Source: JAKAVN01 sp963734845 (lineage in GTDB: Bacteria; Desulfobacterota; Binatia; Binatales; Binataceae). Taken from it: a stretch of 64,000 nucleotides of DNA. This document shows, in pieces, positions 51,351 through 60,374 of this stretch. The DNA is taken from positions 62,001 through 126,000 of the forward strand of contig CAVTIS010000006.1 of the NCBI GenBank assembly GCA_963734845.1, given 5' to 3'. Below the pieces are notes generated by a model. It had not been told where the DNA came from. It saw only the letters and a program-made list of their open reading frames with translations, and searched no databases. The stretch's first letter is position 1. Each line of letters starts with the position of its first letter. The translations under genes and the position numbers were made by a program.

Positions 51351-51699
51351 TTAGCCTCCCAGCTCGTCGAGCAGCGTCTTTGCGTCTTTCAAATCGGCGG
51401 TGTCAAATCCTTCGGTGAACCAGCCATAGATTTCGGCGAGGATGGCGCGTGGTTCGTCGCGCTTGCCTTTTTTTGCGAGCAACCGAGCGAGGCTCATTGT
51501 CGCTCGGAGTTCCCAGGCCTTCGCGCTCATCTTCTGCGCTAGCATGATCGCTTCGCGGAAGTCAGACTCGGCCGGTTCTTCCTGTCGCTGATTGAGTCGT
51601 AGTTCGCCGCGGATTCGAAGAATTTCAGGCCGCGCCACGAGATCGTCCGGATTCATTCGGAGAGCCTGTTCGACAGTTTCAAGCGCCTCGACCGTGCCC
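51351..51699 (-). pseudogene. Frameshifted C-terminal end of the class III cyclase/AAA/TPR protein
   Basis: Downstream of the main cyclase frame, the neighbouring frame continues the protein: '...GTVEALETVEQALRMNPDDL', '...RPEILRIRGELRLNQRQEE' and so on to 'KDAKTLLDELGG'. The switch maps to a run of four C (G on the coding strand) at 51697-51700. Joined across that point, the TPR region would run without a break. Either one base was lost, or the sequence has an error there; no canonical -1 slippery heptamer is evident. Confidence 0.8.
51367..51617. repeat. Direct repeat copy B, about 250 bases
   Basis: Partner of the repeat at 50315-50565. This copy is the native 3' end of the cyclase gene. 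Confidence 0.9.
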
Positions 51700-54604
51700 C
51701 TGCCCGCTCCTGGGCCGCCGCCAGGGACGCGCCATTTGATGATGCGTTTTGACGGTTCCCGAGTTCGTCCAAGCTAGCTATACCCTGGCGAATCAGAGCA
51801 ACGCCCTCGGTCGCACGGCCTAACTGCGCTCGTGCTTGACCGAGGGTGCATCGCGAATATGCTGCCACCTGAGGAAACTGGTTTTTGTGCGATAGCTCGA
51901 CTGCCTGTTCTGCTAAGGCTTCGGCTTGGGCGTACGCTCTTAAGCGAAGCTGGAGAGTCGCGGCAAAATACCTTGACCAAGCCACATCGTACGAATTGTT
52001 TTCGTTTGCAATTCCAATCGCACGCGCTATTCGCTCTCGGGCAACATCAGATCTCCCAAGGAGCGATGCGTTAAAACTTGCGACACCAAAAGCTGAGACG
52101 GCGACTCCTCCTGGTTGCTGCCTGAAGTGAGGGTGTTCGAACAATGGCAGCCCGGCTGTGAAATGCTTCTCGACGCCCGCGAGATCGCCACGCGACCAGC
52201 GCGTTAATATTTGGAGATGATGGGCTGATCCCAGAAGGCCGGGATCGCCCTCTCGAGGAGCAAGCTCGAGCGCGTGGTCAGCAAGCGCCGCGGCGGAGCG
52301 GAAGTCTCCCGAGACATAGGCGTTGTAGGACTTGATACACACCGAACTAGCTAGCTGCTTCAAGCTGCCGCTCTTCTCGGCCAGTGCGGTTGCGCGCTCG
52401 GTAGCCTCAATCCTTTCGGGTGCCGCATCTCCTCTTGTGACGGAAAGAATCAAAATTAATGCTTGGCTAAGTTCCAGTTCGCGCCTATCACGCTCAGGCG
52501 ACTCGGGCAGCAGGTTGAGCAGTCTTAGAGTCTGGCGATAGCTCTCGTGGGCCTCGCTAAACGCGTTGCGTGCCTGCGCTGCTTGGGCCGCCCGCGACCA
52601 TTCGGTGATCGCTGGTTCGATTTCGCCCGCTCCCGTCCAGTGACGGGCAAGGACTTCGGGTTGCGCCTCCGCCATCGCGGCAAATTTCTCGGTGATCGTC
52701 TGCGCGACGCGGCGATGCAAACCCCGCCGTCGGCTCTTCAGCAACGCTTCGTAGGCAGCGTCACGGATCAACGCGTGCTTGAAGGTATAGCTAGCTTCCG
52801 GCGGGATCCCGCGAACGTAAATTAGTTCGGCATCGGCGAGCTTGCGCAGAGCTTCCTGCAAATCCTCTTCGGCAAGCGAATGAACAGCGTGCAGCAGTTC
52901 GTAGGAAAAGTCGCTGCCAATAACAGCGCCGACTTGGATGACCTCCTTGGCTGGCCCCAGCCGGTCCAGCCGCGCCATCAATGAGTCATGTAAGGTGACA
53001 GGGATCTCGCGTCGCGTGAGCCTCGCATCGCCGCTCTCGAGCACCGCTCGCGTCAGTTCTTCGACGAAAAGCGGCACCCCGCCCGTGCGCTCGATTACCG
53101 TCGCTATGGTCTCCTCCGACATTGCCTTTTGGGCCGCCACTTCCCCTACCATCGTGCGCACGTTGCGCGAACTCAACCGGTTGAGCGTGATTTGCGTATG
53201 ATGCGCCCGCTGCGGCCATTGGGCGTGAAACTCGGGGCGCGCCGTATACAGGAGTAACAGCCGCGCCGTCGCCCCTTGCTCGACGATCAGCTGGAGCAGC
53301 TCCAGTGTCGATGGGTCGGCCCAATGCAAATCCTCGATCGCGATCACGATCGGCTGCGCTCGGGCGGCGCCCAGCACCCAGTCCACCAGCGTGGCCAGCA
53401 GGCGGCGACGCTGCTGCTCGGGTGAAAGCGACAACGGTGGATATTTCGCCGGTACCGGTAGATTCAGGAGCGGAGCAATCAGCGGCAGCGCTTCGGCAGG
53501 CTTGAGTCCAGCGAGCTCAAGCGAGGGCTCCAGTCGCGTGAGCTGTTCCTCCGCCGATTCGTCGCTGCGCCACGCCAGAAACTCGCGAAGCATTTCAGTA
53601 ACCGCGTAGAAGGGCGTGCTTTGGAAGAATGCCCCGGCTGCCGCCTCGACCCAGGTGTGCGGCGTACCCGCGATTTGTTCATGGAAGCGCTGCACCAGGC
53701 GCGATTTGCCGATCCCCGCCTCGCCGATGATCAGCGCCACCTGGCACTCGCCCTCCAGCGCGCGCTCCCAACGATTCATCAGCAGGCGCAATTCGTCTTC
53801 GCGTCCCACGAACGGAGTCAATCCGCGCGTAGCCGCTGCCGCTTCGAATCGTCCGCGCATGCCGCTGGGCTGGACTAGCCGATAAAGCTGGACCGGCCGC
53901 TCAATTCCCTTTAGCGCCTGCGCCCCGCGATTCTCGGCCACGAACAGCCCGGAGATCAGCCGATGCACCGCGCCGGTGACGACTACGGTGCCCGGTTCCG
54001 CGGCCGCTTGCGCACGCGCGGCGATATTCGGCGTGTCGCCGAAAATATCGGTATCTTTGCCCGCACCTGCGCCCACCACCACCGTGCCTGAATCGATTCC
54101 GACCCGCGCGGCGAGTTTGGAATGCGTGGGGTTTTGATTGAGCTTCGAGAGCGCGTCGAAGATCGCGAGACCCGAGCGCGCGGCGCGTTCGGCGTCGTTG
54201 TCGTGCGCCTGGGGCCAGCCGAAATAGGCCATCACGCCGTCGCCAAGGTACTGGGCGACATGTCCGCCAAAACGCTCGATGGCTTGCGCCGCCGCGCGAT
54301 GGTACTCGCCGACGATCTCCCGCCACTCTTCAGGATCCAGATGACTGGCGATCTCGGTCGAGCCGACGAGATCGCAGAACAGCACCGTCAGATGACGGCG
54401 CTCGCCGCGTATAGAATCGTGTGGTTCAGTGACCGGGCGAATCGGCGCGGCGTCGAGGAACGGCTCTGCGCATTGCGCGCAGAGCCTGGCTGCGGCGGGA
54501 TTCTGAAAGCCGCACTTTTGACATCGATATTGGAAAGACGTCGCACCATGGATGCAGAATTTCGCGCCTTGCAGGTTTTCCGCTGAACAATTCTGGCAGC
54601 GCAT
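51653..54604 (-). CDS. Class III adenylate/guanylate cyclase with AAA ATPase and TPR domains, interrupted near its 3' end
   Basis: 983 residues in the unbroken frame. Two zinc ribbons start the protein; the first has lost one Cys ('KFCIHGA'), the second is complete ('CQKCGFQNPAAARLCAQC'). The cyclase domain has both metal Asp residues ('VLFCDLVGST', 'YLGDGVMAYFG') and 'PNIAARAQ'. The AAA domain has 'IIGEAGIGKSRL', then 'IAIEDLHWADPSTLELLQL'. TPR repeats fill the rest. The frame ends early at 51653 because of a frameshift around 51697. Proteins of this layout are thought to be large signalling ATPases; the start at 54604 places the zinc ribbon at the N-terminus. Confidence 0.88.
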   Translation of the reverse strand: MRCQNCSAENLQGAKFCIHGATSFQYRCQKCGFQNPAAARLCAQCAEPFLDAAPIRPVTEPHDSIRGERRHLTVLFCDLVGSTEIASHLDPEEWREIVGEYHRAAAQAIERFGGHVAQYLGDGVMAYFGWPQAHDNDAERAARSGLAIFDALSKLNQNPTHSKLAARVGIDSGTVVVGAGAGKDTDIFGDTPNIAARAQAAAEPGTVVVTGAVHRLISGLFVAENRGAQALKGIERPVQLYRLVQPSGMRGRFEAAAATRGLTPFVGREDELRLLMNRWERALEGECQVALIIGEAGIGKSRLVQRFHEQIAGTPHTWVEAAAGAFFQSTPFYAVTEMLREFLAWRSDESAEEQLTRLEPSLELAGLKPAEALPLIAPLLNLPVPAKYPPLSLSPEQQRRRLLATLVDWVLGAARAQPIVIAIEDLHWADPSTLELLQLIVEQGATARLLLLYTARPEFHAQWPQRAHHTQITLNRLSSRNVRTMVGEVAAQKAMSEETIATVIERTGGVPLFVEELTRAVLESGDARLTRREIPVTLHDSLMARLDRLGPAKEVIQVGAVIGSDFSYELLHAVHSLAEEDLQEALRKLADAELIYVRGIPPEASYTFKHALIRDAAYEALLKSRRRGLHRRVAQTITEKFAAMAEAQPEVLARHWTGAGEIEPAITEWSRAAQAAQARNAFSEAHESYRQTLRLLNLLPESPERDRRELELSQALILILSVTRGDAAPERIEATERATALAEKSGSLKQLASSVCIKSYNAYVSGDFRSAAALADHALELAPREGDPGLLGSAHHLQILTRWSRGDLAGVEKHFTAGLPLFEHPHFRQQPGGVAVSAFGVASFNASLLGRSDVARERIARAIGIANENNSYDVAWSRYFAATLQLRLRAYAQAEALAEQAVELSHKNQFPQVAAYSRCTLGQARAQLGRATEGVALIRQGIASLDELGNRQNASSNGASLAAAQERAGARSRRLKLSNRLSE

Positions 54605-54692
54605 CGACTTACCAGCAGACAACGAAGCGACCTGGATTTCATGTATCACCTAAAAGCAGTAGCGACTACCATGCGGCGATGAATGATCAAAC

Positions 54693-56294
54693 CTAATGCG
54701 CGGCGGCGGGCCCGCTTGCGCGCTGCCCTCTGCGCAAGAGCAGAAAGCCGGGCGTCATCAGCGCCATCACTACGGCGAGGATCCGGTAGATGTCGTTGAA
54801 AGAAAGGATAGCGGCCTGCGCCTGGATGGTGTTGTAGATCATCCCGAAGGCCTGATGCTGCCCGCCTATCATTTGCGGCAGGTAATGGAAGGACGGCGCG
54901 CCCGGCATGCGCGGCGCGCTCTCGCTGAGCTTCCAGGCGTCGAAGACCGAGAGATGGTCGGCCAGGCGCGACTGATGCACCTGTTCGTGGTCGACCAGCA
55001 TCGTGGTCATGTAGGCGATTCCGATCGCGGCGCCGGTGTTGCGCATCATGTTATAGAGGCTAGCGGCGTAACCGATTTTCTCGCGCGCGACGACCGAGAG
55101 CGAGCTCGCCGAGAGCGTCGGAAAGATCATGCCCATGCCGAGGCCCATCACGACGCTCGGGATAACGACAACCCACAGGCTGACCTGGAGATCCCAGCCT
55201 GACATCGTCCACAAACCGACCGTCATCAGGATGAAGCCCGCTCCGACCAGCGGACGGGTGTCGAAACCGCGGCGCGCGATCTGTCCGACCACCAACATCG
55301 ACAGCATCGTCGCCAGCCCGCGCGGCGCCAGCACCAGCCCGGCCTTCCAGGCCGTGTAGCCCATGAACTCCTGCAGGAATATCGGCATCAGCAGTCCGGT
55401 GCCGTAGAGCACCGAACTCATGGCGACAATCAGCACCAGCCCGACGCTGAAAACCTTTATCTTGAGAATCCGTAAATCAAGGATCGGGTCGGCGATACGC
55501 AACTCGTTGATCGTGAGAATCAGCAGGGCGGCCGCACTCAGCAGGCTGGTCAATACCACCCAGGACGACGCGAACCAGTCGGCGCGCTGGCCGCGGTCGA
55601 GCACGATTTGCATCGCACCGAGACCGACCACCAGGCAGGCGATGCCCACGTAGTCGACCTTGGCGCCGCGCGCGCGATGCTCGCGCAGAAAAGGAGGATC
55701 ATGCACGAACGCCGAGACCATCAGGAAGGCGATGATTCCGATCGGCACGTTGATATAGAAATTCCAGCGCCAGTTCCAGTTGTCGGTAATCCAGCCGCCC
55801 AGCGTCGGCCCCATGATCGGCGCGACCATCAGGCCCACGCCCCACGTCGCCATCGCGAGCTGCTGCTCGGCCGGCGGAAAAGTCTCCATCAAGATGGCCT
55901 GTGACGACGGGACCATCGCGGCGCCCGCCGCACCCTGGATCAGACGGAAGACCACCATCTGATCGAGCGACGCGGCCGCGCCGCACAGCGCCGAGGCGGC
56001 CACGAAAACCGACACCGAGATCATGAAGTAGCGTTTGCGGCCAAAGCGCGACGAAATCCATCCGGTCATCGGAATCATGATGCCGTTTGCGACCAGGTAG
56101 CTGGTCAGCACCCACGCGATCTCATCGACGCTGGCCGAGAAGCTGCCCTGCATGTGCGGCAACGAGACGTTGACGATTGAGGTGTCGAGCACCTCGAGCG
56201 TGGTGCCGAGCATCACGGCCAGCGCGACCAGCCACTTGTGTGAGGGCGTGGCCGGCTCGGAGTGGGCCGCCGCAATCGATGCTGCTGCTTCCAT
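54693..56294 (-). CDS. DHA2-family (EmrB/QacA) drug efflux transporter
   Basis: 533 residues with about 14 membrane segments. 'LDTSIVNVSLPHMQGSFSAS' in the first helix is the DHA2 motif D1, followed by 'GWISSRFGRKRYF' (motif A) and 'GPTLGGWITDNWNWRWNFYI' (motif C region). A proton-driven multidrug exporter by family. It is the second of two tandem paralogs, 26 bases downstream of the other, and shares about two-thirds of residues with it in the clearest blocks (my estimate). No membrane-fusion (EmrA) or TetR gene is adjacent. Confidence 0.92.
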   Translation of the reverse strand: MEAAASIAAAHSEPATPSHKWLVALAVMLGTTLEVLDTSIVNVSLPHMQGSFSASVDEIAWVLTSYLVANGIMIPMTGWISSRFGRKRYFMISVSVFVAASALCGAAASLDQMVVFRLIQGAAGAAMVPSSQAILMETFPPAEQQLAMATWGVGLMVAPIMGPTLGGWITDNWNWRWNFYINVPIGIIAFLMVSAFVHDPPFLREHRARGAKVDYVGIACLVVGLGAMQIVLDRGQRADWFASSWVVLTSLLSAAALLILTINELRIADPILDLRILKIKVFSVGLVLIVAMSSVLYGTGLLMPIFLQEFMGYTAWKAGLVLAPRGLATMLSMLVVGQIARRGFDTRPLVGAGFILMTVGLWTMSGWDLQVSLWVVVIPSVVMGLGMGMIFPTLSASSLSVVAREKIGYAASLYNMMRNTGAAIGIAYMTTMLVDHEQVHQSRLADHLSVFDAWKLSESAPRMPGAPSFHYLPQMIGGQHQAFGMIYNTIQAQAAILSFNDIYRILAVVMALMTPGFLLLRRGQRASGPAAAH

Positions 56295-56320
56295 CCGGAG
56301 GCGCTATTCGGCGTGCGCGG

Positions 56321-57925
56321 TCATGATTCCGGTCTGAGTCTGGTCTGGGTGGCCGGCTGGGCGCGCCGGAGCCAGAGAAAAGCCGGCACCATCGCGAGCA
56401 TCAACACGGCCATAATCCTGTATAGGTCGTCAAACGACAAAATTGCGGCTTGCGACGTCACCATCCCATACATTATGCCGAGGCCCTGTTTCTGGCCCGT
56501 CACCAACTGTCCCATGAAATGAAACGGCGGACTGCCCGGCATGAGCGGGCCGCGCTGGCTCAGGCGCCACGCGTCGAACACCGACAAATGTTCGACCAAT
56601 CTCGACTGATGCACCTGCTCATAGTTTACCAGCATGTTGGTGAGATACGAGATGCCCATCGCGGCCCCCGTGTTGCGCATCAGATTGAACAGGCTCGCCG
56701 CATCGCCCATGCACTCGCGCCGCAGGCCTGAAAATCCCACCGCCGCGAGCACCGGAAACAACATTCCCAGGCCGCCGCCCAGCACCATGCTATCGACGGC
56801 GACGACCTGCACGCTCACATCGAGGCTCCACTGCGCCATCCACCAGAGCCCGACGGCCGCGAGCAGGAAGCCTAGCCCAATCATCGGGCGCGTGTTGACC
56901 CGCATCCGCGCCAGTTGCCCGACCGCGAACATCGAGAACATCGCCGCCAGCGCCCGCGGCACCATCAGCAGCCCCGCCCGCCACGCCGTGTAGCCCATCA
57001 GCTCCTGTAGAAAAATCGGCATCAGCAAGCCCGTGCCCCACAGCGTCGCGCTCATGACCACCATCAGGATCACCGTAATCGAGAAGACCCGGTCCTTGAG
57101 AATCCGCAGATCGATGATCGGCTGCGGGAACGTCAGCTCATTGACCACGAGCGTGAGCAGCGCGAGCGCCGAGCACGCGGTCGCCATCGCCACCCAGTTC
57201 GAGGCGAACCAGTCGGCGCGCTGGCCGCGGTCGAGTACCACCTGCGCGAGGCCCAGGCCCACTACGAGGCACCCGATGCCGACATAATCGACGCGCCCGC
57301 CGCTCGATCGGCGCTCGCGCAGGTAGGGTGGGTCATGCACGAACGCGTAGACCATTACCAACGCGACGATTCCGATCGGTATGTTGATGAAGAAATTCCA
57401 GCGCCAGTTCCAGTTGTCAGTAATCCAACCGCCGAGCGTCGGCCCGAGGATCGGCGCGATCATCAGGCCCACGCCCCACATCGCCATCGCCATCTGCTGC
57501 TCTTCCGGCGCAAAGGTCTCCATCAGGATGGTCTGCGAGGACGGAATCATCGCGGCACCGGCCGCGCCCTGCGCGAGCCGGAACAGCACCATCTGCCCGA
57601 GCGAGCGCGCCGCGCCGCACGCCGCAGAGGCGATCACGAAGGTCGCCACAGAAGTGAGGAAATAGCGCTTGCGGCCGAAGCGCGAGGAAATCCATCCGGT
57701 CATCGGAATCATGATGCCGTTGGCAACCAGGTAGCTGGTGACGACCCAGGCGATCTCGTCGATGCTGGCTGAGAAGCTGCCCTGCATATGCGGCAGCGAG
57801 ACGTTGACGATCGAGGTATCGAGCACCTCGAGCACCGTACCGAGCATCACCGCGAGCGCGATCAGCCACTTGTGTGCGGCGGCCGGACGCTCATCGGCAA
57901 CGGAAATCGGGGTTGCGCTTGCCAC
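56321..57925 (-). CDS. DHA2-family (EmrB/QacA) drug efflux transporter, paralog
   Basis: 534 residues, GTG start. It has the same layout as the downstream copy: 'LDTSIVNVSLPHMQGSFSAS', 'GWISSRFGRKRYF' and 'GPTLGGWITDNWNWRWNFFI'. The C-terminal loop 'EQVHQSRLVEHLSVFDAWRL' is also shared. Divergence is greatest in the middle helices, suggesting different substrates or a heterodimer. It is divergent from ppx across a 152-base gap that should hold both promoters. Confidence 0.92.
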   Translation of the reverse strand: MASATPISVADERPAAAHKWLIALAVMLGTVLEVLDTSIVNVSLPHMQGSFSASIDEIAWVVTSYLVANGIMIPMTGWISSRFGRKRYFLTSVATFVIASAACGAARSLGQMVLFRLAQGAAGAAMIPSSQTILMETFAPEEQQMAMAMWGVGLMIAPILGPTLGGWITDNWNWRWNFFINIPIGIVALVMVYAFVHDPPYLRERRSSGGRVDYVGIGCLVVGLGLAQVVLDRGQRADWFASNWVAMATACSALALLTLVVNELTFPQPIIDLRILKDRVFSITVILMVVMSATLWGTGLLMPIFLQELMGYTAWRAGLLMVPRALAAMFSMFAVGQLARMRVNTRPMIGLGFLLAAVGLWWMAQWSLDVSVQVVAVDSMVLGGGLGMLFPVLAAVGFSGLRRECMGDAASLFNLMRNTGAAMGISYLTNMLVNYEQVHQSRLVEHLSVFDAWRLSQRGPLMPGSPPFHFMGQLVTGQKQGLGIMYGMVTSQAAILSFDDLYRIMAVLMLAMVPAFLWLRRAQPATQTRLRPES

Positions 57926-58077
57926 GCGACCACGACTATGCCCCAGCGGTCACGAGTTGAAAAGGCGCGCATGTCCGCGCGCGCGTTCGCAATTTTGCGG
58001 GCCACGCCGCGCAGCCTGTGAAGTGATGTAACCTTGCAATGCTGACAACTGCGCGCGCCCGGCATAGCCTTTTGATC

Positions 58078-59649
58078 ATGCGTCTGGCCGCGATCGATGT
58101 CGGTTCGAACTCAGTGCACATGGTGATCGCCGATGTGCGCTGTGACGGCCATTTCGAAGTCATCGACCGGGTCAAGGAAATGGTGCGGCTGGGACGCAAC
58201 ATGTTCACCAGCGGCAAGCTCGCGCGGGAGCCGATGGAACTGGCGGTGCGCGCGCTAAAGAACTTCGCGCGCCTGGCCAAGGTGCGCCGGGTCGATCGGA
58301 TTCGCGCAGTCGCAACCAGCGCCGTGCGCGAAGCGCACAACCGCGACGCCTTCATCGCGCGCATCCGCCGCGAAACCGGGCTTAAAGTTGAAATCATCTC
58401 GGGCGCGGAAGAGGCACAGTTCATTTTCAGCGCTGCGCGCCACGCCCTTGGCCTCGAGGGCGGACCGTTCCTGCTGATCGACGTCGGCGGCGGCAGCGTC
58501 GAACTGGTGCTGGTGCGCGACGGCGCGGCGCTATGGATGGAAAGTCTGCCGCTAGGCGTCGCGCGGCTGACGGAGCGGTTTCTCCCCTCGGACCCGCCCG
58601 AGCCGGACGACGTGCGCAGGCTCGAAGACCATCTGCATCGCAAGCTCGACGCGCTGCTGCGCAAGGCGCGCCGCGCCGGCGTGGTGCAGGCGATTGGTAC
58701 CTCGGGAACCATAAATGCGCTGGTCGCGATGGCGCGGGTGGCGCGCGACGGCGAACAGGACCGCCTCCACGGCCTGAGCATCCCCGCCACTGACGTCACC
58801 TGGCTGCGCAACCGCCTGCTCAAGCTCTCCGCCGATGAGCGTGCGGAGCTTCCCGGCGCCGACCCCAAGCGCGCCGACCTGATGCCGGCGGCGGCGGTGC
58901 TGGCGGACTTCGTGCTGGAGCACGCGGGCGCGCCGGAGCTGGTCGCCTGCACCTGGGCGCTGCGCGAGGGCATCCTGCTGAGCATGGTCAATGCGGGCGC
59001 GCGCGGACGCGGCTCGATCGAAGCGCGGCGGCGCTCGGTGACCGCTCTGGCGCGGCGTTTTGGTGCGCTCAACGGACATGGGCCGCAAGTGGCGCGTCTG
59101 GCGACCAAGATTTTCGACGCGGCCGCGCCGGTGCTCAAGGTGGGTCCGCAGGCGCGCGAGCTGCTCGAACACGCCGCGCTGTTGCATGACATCGGCCGCG
59201 TCATCGACCACGATCGCCACAACCGCCACACCTACTACCTGGTCAAGAACGCCGAGCTGTTGGGCTTCGATCCGTTAGAGATCGAGATCATCGCGCAGGC
59301 CGCCCGTGGCCATCGCAAGCCCTCAGCCCGCCTCGATTCGCCGGAGTTCCGCGCCTTGAACCCGGCAAAACGTCATTTGGTCCGCTCCATCGCGGCGGTT
59401 CTGCGGCTGGCCGATGCGCTGGACCGAAGTCACTTCAGTGTGGTTAAAGATATAAATATCAGACGTTCGCCAGAACGATTCTCCATCACAGTCGATGCTG
59501 CCGGTGGACAGGCAGACCTTGAATTATGGACTTGCGAGAGAAGATCGGATTTGTTGTCGAGGCTTCTGAGCCGTCAAGTAACGGTCAAGCGGCGCGTGCA
59601 CCGGCCAATGGTCCGGTCGAAACGGGCGTCGGCGCGGCGCGGACGGTAA
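58078..59649 (+). CDS. ppx: Exopolyphosphatase / pppGpp phosphatase (Ppx/GppA family) with HD domain
   Basis: 523 residues. The ASKHA-fold N-terminal half has 'AAIDVGSNSVHMVIADV', 'VATSAVREAHN', 'IISGAEEAQFIF' and 'LIDVGGGSVELVL'. The C-terminal part is HD-type, with 'LLHDIGRVIDHDRHNRHTYY'. Both regions are needed in family members that shorten polyphosphate or convert pppGpp. The ATG at 58078 puts the phosphate loop at the N-terminus as usual. Its 3' end overlaps the next gene by 124 bases in another frame. Confidence 0.92.
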   Translation: MRLAAIDVGSNSVHMVIADVRCDGHFEVIDRVKEMVRLGRNMFTSGKLAREPMELAVRALKNFARLAKVRRVDRIRAVATSAVREAHNRDAFIARIRRETGLKVEIISGAEEAQFIFSAARHALGLEGGPFLLIDVGGGSVELVLVRDGAALWMESLPLGVARLTERFLPSDPPEPDDVRRLEDHLHRKLDALLRKARRAGVVQAIGTSGTINALVAMARVARDGEQDRLHGLSIPATDVTWLRNRLLKLSADERAELPGADPKRADLMPAAAVLADFVLEHAGAPELVACTWALREGILLSMVNAGARGRGSIEARRRSVTALARRFGALNGHGPQVARLATKIFDAAAPVLKVGPQARELLEHAALLHDIGRVIDHDRHNRHTYYLVKNAELLGFDPLEIEIIAQAARGHRKPSARLDSPEFRALNPAKRHLVRSIAAVLRLADALDRSHFSVVKDINIRRSPERFSITVDAAGGQADLELWTCERRSDLLSRLLSRQVTVKRRVHRPMVRSKRASARRGR

Positions 59650-60374
59650 AGGGCCATCGCCACACCCTGCTCAGCTCGCCCCATCCGTATCCGGGCCGGC
59701 TGATCGCGGTCGAAGGAATCGACGGCTCGGGCAAGTCCACTCAGGTAAAACTGCTGGAGCGATGGCTGCGTGCACGCGGCTACCCGGTGCATTTCACCGA
59801 GTGGAATTCCTCGCGCCTGGTGCGCAACTCGATGCGCCGTGGCAAGCGGCGCAACCTGCTCACGCCGAGCACTTTCAGCCTGTTGCATGCGGTCGACTTC
59901 GCCGACCGCTTCATCTACCAGATTCTGCCGCCGCTGCGCGCCGGGATGATCGTGCTCGCCGATCGCTACGTTTATACCGCGTTTGCGCGCGACGTCGCCC
60001 GCGGCGTGCATCCCGACTGGGTGCGCGGGGTCTACCGTTTCGCCCCGCGCCCCGACCTGACGTTCTTTTTCCGCGTCCCTATCGACGTCTCGCTCGAGCG
60101 TCTGCTCGCCGGCCGCGCCAAGCTCAAGTATTACGAGGCCGGGATGGATCTCGGGCTATCGACCGACCTGGCCGAAAGTTTCCGTCTCTTCCAGGGCCGC
60201 GTGCTGGAGATCTACGATCAGCTGGCTGGGGAGTTCGATCTTCGCGTCATCGACGCGAGCCACGACATCGCTGGCCAGCAGAAAGTCGTGCGCCGGATGG
60301 CCGGAGAAATCCTGCGCGAATACGACCACCAGCGCGCGCGCAACCATCATGGCAACTCGACCACCGCACGCTAA
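59526..60374 (+). CDS. tmk: Thymidylate-kinase-like protein 1
   Basis: 282 residues, of which about 55 precede the kinase fold. P-loop 'VEGIDGSGKST' is canonical, 'VLADRYVYTAFARD' is the DRY-type motif and 'YEAGMDLGLSTD' lies in the lid region. Members of this family phosphorylate dTMP, but this branch is divergent in the substrate loops. The only in-frame ATG lies inside ppx, giving a 124-base overlap; no GTG or TTG offers a shorter start. Its stop overlaps the paralog by 26 bases. A nucleotide-kinase role tied to polyphosphate is possible but unproven. Confidence 0.8.
   Translation: MDLREKIGFVVEASEPSSNGQAARAPANGPVETGVGAARTVKGHRHTLLSSPHPYPGRLIAVEGIDGSGKSTQVKLLERWLRARGYPVHFTEWNSSRLVRNSMRRGKRRNLLTPSTFSLLHAVDFADRFIYQILPPLRAGMIVLADRYVYTAFARDVARGVHPDWVRGVYRFAPRPDLTFFFRVPIDVSLERLLAGRAKLKYYEAGMDLGLSTDLAESFRLFQGRVLEIYDQLAGEFDLRVIDASHDIAGQQKVVRRMAGEILREYDHQRARNHHGNSTTAR

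Noticed and set aside
51697..51700. Programmed -1 frameshifting in the cyclase gene
   Set aside because: No X-XXY-YYZ heptamer with a clear downstream stimulatory structure; mutation or sequencing error is simpler.
57936..59231. Minus-strand open frame of 431 codons
   Set aside because: It is the antisense of ppx, composed almost only of Arg, Ser, Ala and Thr, as expected from GC-rich shadow frames.
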